Below, in pieces: positions 1 through 7,199 of a stretch of 22,573 nt of DNA. Source of the stretch: Hamiltosporidium magnivora (lineage: Eukaryota > Microsporidia > Dubosqiidae); assembly GCA_004325065.1 (NCBI GenBank), contig PITI01000095.1:1-22573 (forward strand), given 5' to 3'. Every line of letters begins with the position of its first letter. Position 1 is the stretch's first letter. A program made the position numbers and the translations under genes. The notes under the pieces were generated by a model. That model searched no databases, had not been told where the DNA came from, and worked only from the letters and a program-made list of their open reading frames with translations.

Positions 1-1
1 T

Positions 2-1228
2 GAAGATAAAATTACTATATATAGTGTTGGTTTAAGATGTAAATATTTAGATCTCGGTGAGCATTTACTCAAATTAGGGGTAAAAGATTTTTTTTCACAA
101 GAAATTTTGATTAGAGTTGTTCCATCTGTTATTTTAAAGCCGGTATTTTTAAAATTCTTGACCGATTTTTTCTTCATTTTGGTAAAAAATATTTCTGATA
201 AAAAAATAGAATTAAATAATTTACAAATCATTAACCCAAATTACACAATCGAGAACATTTATTTGGTGAATATTAAAATTGATTGTACCAACTTCGAGGA
301 ATATTTTACTGAATATTTTGAGAATAAATTTTCTCAAAATTTAATTAATAATTTATTAACGAATGATTCTGTTCATAGTATATTTGAAAATAATACTTTC
401 GATGAATTTTTTTATAAAAATATTTTAAATAATATAATTTTAGAACAAATTGAAAACAAATTTGTGTATTGCTTAAATCCCAATGAAGAATATATTTTTT
501 GCGTTAAAGCAAAATTCTTTCAGTGTGTTAAAATTAACGAAACATTGGAAAAAAATTTATCTTTTTTATTCAAAGACATACAACCAGAAACTTATGAATA
601 TAAAAATAGTTGTACGGGCTTACTTGAACATCAAATTGATCTTCAAAAATTTATAGATTTAAAAAATATATTTTTAAAGAATTATTTTAATTTCATTAAC
701 ATTCCCAAATTTTTTTTAGATTTTTTTCCATTGTTTATCGACAGAGAAATTCCAATTTGTATGAATTTTAATGAAAATATTTCTGTTGAAAATTTCAAAG
801 AATGTTTTTACAAATTTTTTCTTGCAATAGATACTGATAAAATGAAAAATTCAAAATTTTTATTTCACGAATCAATTATGGAATACGAAAAATTAAAATC
901 ATTCTTCATGGAAAAACAAGAAGAAGCCTGTGCATTTTACATGATATTTTCCAACGAATTATATAAAAATAGGAAATCCGAGATATTTTTTGCTTTTTTT
1001 AACTTTTTACCATTCAAAAATATGAAAGTCCAAATCAGTTATACTAAAAATATATTGTTATCCTGTGAAAATACTCCTTTCATTGTTAGTAAAAATTCAT
1101 TCACGATAAAAAAATATGAAATAATTCCCTTGGTCAGTGGTAATATTCCGATAAGTGATCTTTTCATAATTTATTTCGGGGATAAACAATTGTCAAAACA
1201 TAAAAAATATCTTTTAATTAAGGATTAG
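2..1228 (+). CDS. Unrecognised protein, 3' part only (5' end outside window)
   Basis: The frame is open from the second base of the window to a TAG at 1226-1228, giving about 408 visible residues. The true start therefore lies upstream, and the TTG near 107 should not be taken as the start. I do not recognise the family. The visible part is rich in Phe, Asn, Lys and Ile, has no obvious membrane segment or signal peptide, and is not low complexity. Two stretches look like beta-sandwich strands: 'LVKNISDKKIELNN' near visible residue 60, and a C-terminal 'PLVSGNIPISDL...IIYFGD' tail. Ig-like beta-sandwich domains near the C-terminus are known in large trafficking subunits such as TRAPP II/III, so such a subunit is one speculative possibility. 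A short segment near 1003-1023 resembles a fragment at 5347-5454. Confidence 0.8.
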   Translation, partial: EDKITIYSVGLRCKYLDLGEHLLKLGVKDFFSQEILIRVVPSVILKPVFLKFLTDFFFILVKNISDKKIELNNLQIINPNYTIENIYLVNIKIDCTNFEEYFTEYFENKFSQNLINNLLTNDSVHSIFENNTFDEFFYKNILNNIILEQIENKFVYCLNPNEEYIFCVKAKFFQCVKINETLEKNLSFLFKDIQPETYEYKNSCTGLLEHQIDLQKFIDLKNIFLKNYFNFINIPKFFLDFFPLFIDREIPICMNFNENISVENFKECFYKFFLAIDTDKMKNSKFLFHESIMEYEKLKSFFMEKQEEACAFYMIFSNELYKNRKSEIFFAFFNFLPFKNMKVQISYTKNILLSCENTPFIVSKNSFTIKKYEIIPLVSGNIPISDLFIIYFGDKQLSKHKKYLLIKD

Positions 1229-3011
1229 TATGCGATTTTTATAATCAGAATAATTTTTCACATTTATTTAATCGTTTTGATTTTAAAAAACATTTTTTAT
1301 TATTTTTCTTTAAATTTTAATTTCAAGTTTAACTTTAATTTGAAATATTTAAAAATTAAAACTGGAAATAATATTTAAGGTATGAAGATAGGCACAAAAA
1401 CCTATTTCTATAATATCTTCACATAAATCAAAATAACTTTATATTGTATTTTACCTAGCGAAGTAAATTTATATTTGGTAGGAGGGTCTAAAACCACACA
1501 AATTTAACCTGAGATGAACAATATATATTTTAATAAATTGATCAATTGTGATAAACTGAAATTGCAGCTTTTATTTTCTTTAAAAATATGTAAACACGAA
1601 GAAGAGCATGTCAATAAAGACGAAAATATTCATTTATTTTATGAAAAATACACTGCAGACAAAGATTAGATAAAAAAATGTATGTAGAAGACAAAACAAG
1701 AGAGTTTATAAAGCAAAAAAGGTGTCGAAATAAATAAAGAAAGATAAATTTATATTTTACAGAGCATTTAAATAAATTTTAAATTTAGCCTCAGGTAGTT
1801 AAAATATATTTATAATTTGTGTGTTTAGAGTCATTTTTATTAAGCAAATTATACCTTTGAATTTTTTCAAATTATTAAAGAATCAATGAATTGTCTATCA
1901 TTGGTAAATTATACATTATAATTGGTGTTAAATTTTAAATAATCATGTTTTTAATCTACTAAAATTGAATTATACAGGTAATACAAAAAAATTAAAAACT
2001 AAATTTAAAAATTTGAAAACTAAAAATGTAAAATTAGTAAAATAAATTTAATTCATTAATTTTACTAAAACAGTAGAATAATACACTTGGTATGGTTTGA
2101 TATTATACTCAGGATTAAACAATCGGATTATACATGAAGGCTTTATATGAATTTATAAAGGAGTAGACATTTGAGATATGTAATTTGGTGTGCTAGAATG
2201 GTGACTTAGATTACAAAATATAATATATTTAATTAATAATTGAATACAAAGTCTAAATTACAGGTGTTGTAAGCTCTGTATAATTATCAAATAGTTGTCT
2301 AAATAATAATTAACATATTGTATAACACGATTTACCAATATATTACTTTGGTTGGTTACCTAAATTAATATAAATTTAGAGCTTATAAAATTACAACTGA
2401 TTTCTGTCTAAAAGCTTTAAGGAGAAGGCCAACGGTTTGAAATAAATCAAATACAAAATATTTTAAAAAACGAATCTATATATCAATTCTTTATAAGAAC
2501 TCGTAGAATATACGCTATAAGAAAAATATAATTAATTAAATTAAATTATAGATTCGGTAATAGAATTATATGTTTGACTTAGCCTGCATTTATTCTGTTC
2601 TAAAAAAACAAGTCACATCTTATAGAGCTACAAATATTATTCAGAATAAAGATTGACATCAAATGTATCATAAAAACGAAAATAATTTGTTTGATCACAT
2701 AAGAAGGGATTAATGTCGAGTAAAAGTCAAAATAATTATCAGTACAGTAAAGTATAGATTATGAGAAATATTCAGATTAATTTATAGATAGATCACGCGG
2801 CGCGAATTTTAAGAAGAATAATTTTCAATAAACAAATTTCAAAAATAATATAAGAATTTTATAAAAGAAAAAGCATAAGTTAAACATATATTTTTATAAC
2901 TAAGAAGAATGTAAAACAATAAAAAAAATTGAAACGAAGAAAATTAAACAAAAAAAATTAATATTTTTGATTAGCAGGAATAAAATTCTGGGTTAAATAT
3001 TTTTACCATTT
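1229..3011. other. Long A+T-rich spacer with possible decayed coding pieces
   Basis: No firm gene. A 51-codon ORF at 1514-1669 (+) starts MNNIYFNKLIN and has a lysine- and glutamate-rich second half. Ten bases after its stop, a second 19-codon ORF starts at 1679. Between about 2070 and 2900 the plus strand has runs of 15-27 sense codons broken by stops, for example a run at about 2575-2655 starting DLACIYSVLKKQ. Stops are expected about every 11 codons at this composition, so this is only weakly suggestive of a dead gene. A small G+C-richer patch sits near 2795-2807. Confidence 0.4.
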
Positions 3012-3356
3012 TTATATGTTTTCTTCTACCTCTTTAACCACTATTGTCTCTTCTTCCAAATCCGGCTCTTTATTTATGTTATTGATCGATTCCTCTAAAG
3101 TGGTTCCTCCTTGTGAAATAAAGGGTGCTTTATTTTTTGGTTTAAAATTTTTTGCACCATCTTCCTCTCTCTTCTCTTCTTTTAAAAAGGGTGTTGGTTC
3201 CTCATGCATCTCTGATTTCATAATAACACCCATTGACGCTCTCTCCCGGCTCTCTTCAGCATTTAGTCCTGACTCAAGTCCTCTTCGTCGATCAAAGGAA
3301 ATTGTTTCGACTGTCTTCTTAAGTACTATAGACTGAATGTATGCCTCTGCATTCAT
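3012..3356 (-). CDS. Small charged protein, intact member of a dispersed repeat family (copy A)
   Basis: A 114-codon ORF encodes a hydrophilic, Glu/Lys-rich protein with no recognised domain. Residues 5-25 (AYIQSIVLKKTVETISFDRRR) form a core that recurs in copies B (4463-4541), C (19170-19240) and a frameshifted copy D (15470-15519). The rest is low in hydrophobics and ends in an acidic tail, VVKEVEENI. The start is well supported: CCC lies directly before the ATG, as expected for a microsporidian gene, and the ATG lies in one arm of a 22-bp inverted repeat at 3347-3368. The ORF is visibly more G+C-rich than its surroundings, which suggests a different origin. The opposite strand is also open for 106 codons. 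The minus strand is preferred because copy C has its long frame there and both proteins share a spaced M-K...P-x-F pattern about 25 residues past the start of FDRRR. Function is unknown. It may be a mobile-element or multigene-family protein. Confidence 0.55.
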   Translation of the reverse strand: MNAEAYIQSIVLKKTVETISFDRRRGLESGLNAEESRERASMGVIMKSEMHEEPTPFLKEEKREEDGAKNFKPKNKAPFISQGGTTLEESINNINKEPDLEEETIVVKEVEENI

Positions 3357-3368
3357 GGGTGAATGCAG
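3347..3368. repeat. Inverted repeat straddling the start codon of copy A
   Basis: Two perfect 9-bp arms (CTGCATTCA / TGAATGCAG) flank a 4-base centre. On the minus strand the centre is CCCA, where the last A is the first base of the ATG. A hairpin or a dimeric protein could use this site. The overlap with both the CCC start motif and the start codon makes a regulatory role possible, but this is inference. Confidence 0.6.
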
Positions 3369-3788
3369 GATATATTTAATTCTATATAATTTTTAAGTTT
3401 TTATAGATTTCTCATCTATTGTATTATAAAACTTGTCTACAATGAAATAAATAAAGACTCGTTAATATTACTAACTTAAATACCAAAAGGTACAAGGGAA
3501 CCGGAATAAGTAAGTCAGAAATATTACGAAGATTTTTTATGGTTCTTTTAAATATTTTCTAATATTAACTAAGAGTCGGTTTAAGAAATGGAACTATGGT
3601 GGTCAAATAGGTAGAATAAATTATTAAAAATATTTATTTACCTCATAATTTAATAAAAAAACTGTACATTTTAATAAAAAAATTAAACATAAAAATTTTA
3701 CTAAATGATCTGAAAGTCCATGTACAAATAAAATACTTCTTCTATCTCAATATCTTAAAAATATTTGAATTAAAGCACTAGAAAATTT
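3357..3788. other. Spacer, nothing recognised
   Basis: A+T-rich sequence between the start of copy A (transcribed leftward) and the small ORF at 3789 (rightward), so it probably holds both upstream regions. Apart from the GGG (CCC on the minus strand) at 3357-3359, I see no defined element. Confidence 0.4.
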
Positions 3789-4064
3789 ATGTTTAATGTC
3801 ACGAAATTTATAATGCTAAATATCTTGAAGCATGTTTTTATTGAAAATACCAACCCCTCAGTATTTATGAACAACGATCAACCTTTTGTAAATATTTTTG
3901 ATACAATCGAAGAAGTAAAAGATGAATTTTTTTCAAAAAGAACTAATATAAATAATATTTCCGAAGAGATTCCATTAGAAGAAATTTCATATAAAATTGA
4001 TGGATGGTTTGATGATTCAATCCACGGTTTACAATTTAATCCGAATACACAATTTACTAGATAA
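3789..4064 (+). CDS. Small hypothetical protein
   Basis: A 91-codon ORF, not recognised. It has no low-complexity bias and a mixed Asp/Glu/Asn/Ile composition. The acidic second half includes 'EEIPLEEISYKIDGWFDDS' and a short 'GLQFNPNTQFTR' end, which looks more like real protein than a chance frame at this base composition. An alternative in-frame ATG occurs at codon 9. No CCC motif precedes it. It could be a short real gene or the surviving end of a larger one, and the frame offers no way to decide. Confidence 0.4.
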   Translation: MFNVTKFIMLNILKHVFIENTNPSVFMNNDQPFVNIFDTIEEVKDEFFSKRTNINNISEEIPLEEISYKIDGWFDDSIHGLQFNPNTQFTR

Positions 4065-4462
4065 TATGAAATTCAACTATGAAATGCTTTAAAATATGAA
4101 TTTTTATTTATTGATCTTTGGAAAAAAATAAATGTAAAAATATCTTTTTTTTAAACAGTTTTCTATTTTCTATTTTATAATTTTAATATAAATACTGATT
4201 TAATTTGTGTCACAGTGACTATTTTACTCTGTTCATACATTACTTCTATTTATTCACACCCTAATTTACTCTTAATGCTCTATCTCGATGCTTCGATTTC
4301 AGCTTTAGTCTATAAAATAATCATATTTACTTTATGTATCCTGTTTTCAAACACATCCTCTTCAAAGATGTTTTATAATTTGATGATCCTTTGATATAAT
4401 ATCTTAAATCTTCTATCAAGATTAAGCATATTTATTTCTAACTTTTATATGTATTTGGCCTT
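4065..4462. other. Spacer, nothing firm
   Basis: No gene is supported. It contains a short perfect palindrome (GTCACAGTGAC) near 4209-4219, which is probably chance. The right edge merges into repeat copy B. Confidence 0.35.
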
Positions 4463-4541
4463 GATTCAAATTCTCTTCGTCGATCAAAAGAAATGGTTTT
4501 AACTGTCTTTTTGAGTACTATGGATTGAATATATGTCTCTA
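4463..4541 (-). repeat. Dispersed repeat copy B
   Basis: On the minus strand one frame reads ETYIQSIVLKKTVKTISFDR and continues RREFESR before a stop a few codons later. Aligned without gaps to copy A at 3271-3350, most base differences (about 9 of 12) are third-position, and the core amino acids are nearly unchanged. Its frame differs by one base from the RPR2 frame that overlaps it, so RPR2 reads through it out of frame. Weaker similarity may extend to about 4560. Confidence 0.8.
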
Positions 4542-4918
4542 TTCTGATCTTCACTGCAAAGAAAATATCTAGAACGTTTAGTGTTTGTATTTCTGTGTCC
4601 TTTTTCGCCTTTCAATACAAAATTCTTTGAAATACCACATTCACAAGTAATAATCAATTTCATACCATCCTTTTCTTTCGATAATCTTGATTTCGAATTA
4701 ATTGAAGGAATAAGTATTCGAAAACATTCAAAACATATATTTCGTTTTATAATTTTTGATAATCGGATTTGATATTTTTGTGTTAATAAAACAATGGTTT
4801 TTACTAATTTTCTTGAATAATTTGAATGGTTCAGTGTTTTCACTGCCAAATCTAATAAATATTTTATATTAAGATGTATTTTAGGTTTCTTTTCTACTTT
4901 CTTTGATGGTTTTCTCAT
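4499..4918 (-). CDS. RPR2: RNase P / RNase MRP protein subunit Rpr2 (Rpp21/Snm1 family)
   Basis: A 139-residue protein of the Rpr2/Rpp21/Snm1 family, a zinc-ribbon subunit of RNase P, which removes the 5' leader of precursor tRNAs, and of RNase MRP in the related Snm1. Residues 36-60 are the basic helix before the ribbon (RKLVKTIVLLTQKYQIRLSK). C62-x2-C65 form the first zinc knuckle, 'RILIPSINSKSRL' at 67-79 matches the family's 'LLIPGvN.rvR' segment, and C92-x-C94 forms the second. The second knuckle is CxC rather than the usual CxxC, one residue short. Upstream on the minus strand, CCC at 4933-4935 and a TATA-like run fit a microsporidian start. The last 13 or so residues are translated from repeat copy B in a different frame, so the natural C-terminus may have been replaced. 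Confidence 0.85.
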   Translation of the reverse strand: MRKPSKKVEKKPKIHLNIKYLLDLAVKTLNHSNYSRKLVKTIVLLTQKYQIRLSKIIKRNICFECFRILIPSINSKSRLSKEKDGMKLIITCECGISKNFVLKGEKGHRNTNTKRSRYFLCSEDQNRDIYSIHSTQKDS

Positions 4919-4932
4919 GAAATTTTTAGAAA

Positions 4933-4935
4933 GGG
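4933..4935 (-). promoter_or_regulatory. CCC motif upstream of RPR2
   Basis: On the minus strand, CCC lies about 15 bases before the RPR2 ATG, just downstream of a TATA-like AATATAAAG run. CCC/GGG signals close to start codons are established in microsporidia. Its assignment here is by position only. Confidence 0.4.
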
Positions 4936-5193
4936 CTTTATATTTTTCACATAATTTTACAAACTTTTAAAACTAATATGATGATTTAGAAATGGCTGTA
5001 TTATTCGAATATTTTTTAAATTGTTAAAAACCATGTAATTAAATGGCATATTCCGTAGTTTTTGGTTACAAATTTCTATTTGTTTGTATATATTTCTTTG
5101 TTTTATAAGCAACGAATAAATTTAAGCTTCTTTTTAGATTAAGTTTAATCTTTCTTTTGTTAAATCCCAGGTTTTTTCTTCATTTGACAAGAC

Positions 5194-5345
5194 AAATATT
5201 TCAAACAAAATAGTATTTCACTTCTTCTTCGAATATTTTAAATATTCTTTTTCTGTTTTTTTTTTGAATAAAAGAAATATTTCAAACAAAATAGTATTTC
5301 ACTTCCTCTTCAAATATTTTAAATATTTTTTTTCTGTTTTTTTTA
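5194..5345. repeat. 81-bp tandem duplication
   Basis: A unit beginning AAATATTTCAAACAAAATAG starts at 5194 and again at 5275. The two copies differ at only a few positions, such as CTTCTTC against CTCTTC. The second copy runs out near 5345. Neither strand encodes anything recognisable. Confidence 0.8.
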
Positions 5346-5346
5346 A

Positions 5347-5454
5347 ACAATTTTTCTAAATAATGCTCTTTTACCATTCAAAAATATTAGATTAAAAGTT
5401 TTATTTGAAAAATCGTTATTTCAAAACATAGGATTTTCCGAATCTATGATATAA
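5347..5454 (+). pseudogene. Possible fragment related to the partial gene at 1-1228
   Basis: A 35-codon frame ending in TAA reads IFLNNALLPFKNIRLKV near its start. The gene at 2-1228 has FFAFFNFLPFKNMKVQI around 985-1035. The two also share about 19 identical bases (TTTTACCATTCAAAAATAT). Similarity fades after this segment and there is no start codon. It may be a truncated paralogue, or a chance match helped by the A+T bias. Confidence 0.25.
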
Positions 5455-6703
5455 CAAACAAATACATTTTGCGATATTTTATCTTTATAAGTATTTTTAA
5501 GCAAATTTTTATAAAAAAATATGTTTCATTTACCTATAAATTCTTTTCACTAATTTTAATTTATTTAATTAACTTATTGATTCTTTAAATATAATTGTAT
5601 ATGAAATTTGAAAGTTATTTTATTAATAATACCGAGATAAAACTTATAAATAAAAATTTAAAAATATTTTTCTACTTCTAATTGTAATCTAATATTCTTT
5701 GATTCCGGTAAAAACTCAACATAAATTGTTAATTTATACACGAAGAAAATAATTTGAAAATTATAAATATTTTATTTTTTCTGACGAAAACATACTCCAA
5801 ATAGAATAATTAATGTATTTTATACTTTAATACAGTAATGGTATAACATAAATAAATGAAAAAGTTGTGGGTTTATGTCAATGATGTTTTCATAACTTTA
5901 TATTTAGTTAATGAAGTAGTTCATTCATCCCTTTGTCCTTAAAAAGACTAAATATCAATTCCTTAATAACAATATGATGGTTCAAAAATCATTTATTATA
6001 AAAACCTACCGATTTTATATTTAGAAATTAAACATATACCTTCCTGATAGATAAATTCGTGTTCAAATACTCTAAATTGTACTGAAAAAATAAATTATCT
6101 AAAAACAATATTAAAAAGTCACAAAAAATATTTCTTAAGTTTTTGAAGAGTATTATAAATCGGAGACGATATAGATTATTTTCATTCAGATAAAATATAG
6201 TAAAAAAAATACCATTTTAAATTACTTCTGTTCGTCTTAAGAATTTTTACGTAATAAAAAAATTCGATGTAAAAATATAAGAATTAAACAATAATATATT
6301 CTTAATTATCTAATATTTTCTTAAATTCAAAGTGTAATTAATAAAAAAATCTAAATTTATTTTTGAAACTGAAAAGTAACAAAATAAAAGACTTAAGCAA
6401 TAATTAATGATCTAAAAACAAGTAAAAATCTTAAAGTTACAAATACATAAAAGAATAAACAAATCAAAGAAAAAAAAACTAGAAATAATCTTCTGCTACA
6501 TTTTTTTAAAAAGTGTAAATTTACTAATTAAAAATAACGGTTTTATATTATCAAAATCAATTCTAAACGCTTAAATAAAAAAATTAAAGATTGAATGATA
6601 ATTTAATATTTTTTATAAAAATATATAGAAAGATTAAATTTATGATTAAAATATAGAAAAAAAGCAACTAAAACTTTTAAATGTATTTAAATTCAAAAAA
6701 AAG

Positions 6704-6870
6704 TATAAAATATTTTTTATGTATGATTTAATCCTGTTTAAAGATTAATTATCATAAATAGGATTGTTTTAGTTGTTTAAAAAAAATATAAAATATTTTT
6801 TATGTATGATTGAATTCTGTTTAAAGATTAATTATCATAAATAGGATTGTTTTAGTTGTTTAAAAAAAAA
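6704..6870. repeat. 83-bp tandem duplication upstream of the cyclase gene
   Basis: A unit beginning TATAAAATATTTTTTATGTA starts at 6704 and 6787, and its first bases (TATAAAAT) recur at 6871. Each unit contains arms AATCCT...AGGATT about 20 bases apart. In copy 2 the left arm is AATTCT, which still pairs through a wobble. It lies about 330-500 bases before the cyclase ATG, and each unit starts with a TATA-like sequence. Confidence 0.8.
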
Positions 6871-7199
6871 TATAAAATGATTCTAAGAATAACTCGTATT
6901 TAAAAAAAAAAATATCCTTGAATTAAAAACAAAAAAAAATATTTTTTTAATAAGAATTGATAGGCGTTTATCCTTTTTTGTTTTAAGTTTCCTTAAAACA
7001 AAATTATTCAATTCTTAACAGTATATTAATATTAATTTATAAAAAATCTACTTTAAATCTTTACCATTTCAAATTAAATTTAAAATTTTATTAAATTGTT
7101 CTCAATATTTTATTTTGCGCAACTAAAAATTTCAAAGATTTTTAATTATCTGTTTGGTAAAAAAAATATTTTATCTTCAATAATTAAAGAACGAAAAAA

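Larger units (their letters stand above)
4936..7199. other. Long A+T-rich spacer upstream of the cyclase gene
   Basis: No complete gene. It holds an 81-bp tandem duplication (5194-5345), a possible paralogous fragment of the 1-1228 gene (5347-5454) and an 83-bp tandem duplication (6704-6870). Homopolymer A and T runs are frequent, especially from 6880 to 6960. The cyclase promoter should lie in the last few hundred bases, but no CCC motif is seen near its ATG. Confidence 0.45.

Noticed and set aside
107..1228. Start of the left-edge gene at the TTG near 107
   Set aside because: The frame is open back to the window edge, so the gene begins outside. An alternative TTG start has no support in a eukaryote.
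3016..3336. 106-codon plus-strand ORF opposite copy A
   Set aside because: Third positions of the two frames coincide, so substitution pattern does not separate them. Copy C has its long frame and shared downstream spacing on the minus strand, and the minus ORF has a CCC-ATG start.
4209..4219. GTCACAGTGAC palindrome as an operator
   Set aside because: Short, single occurrence, and not next to a well-supported start.
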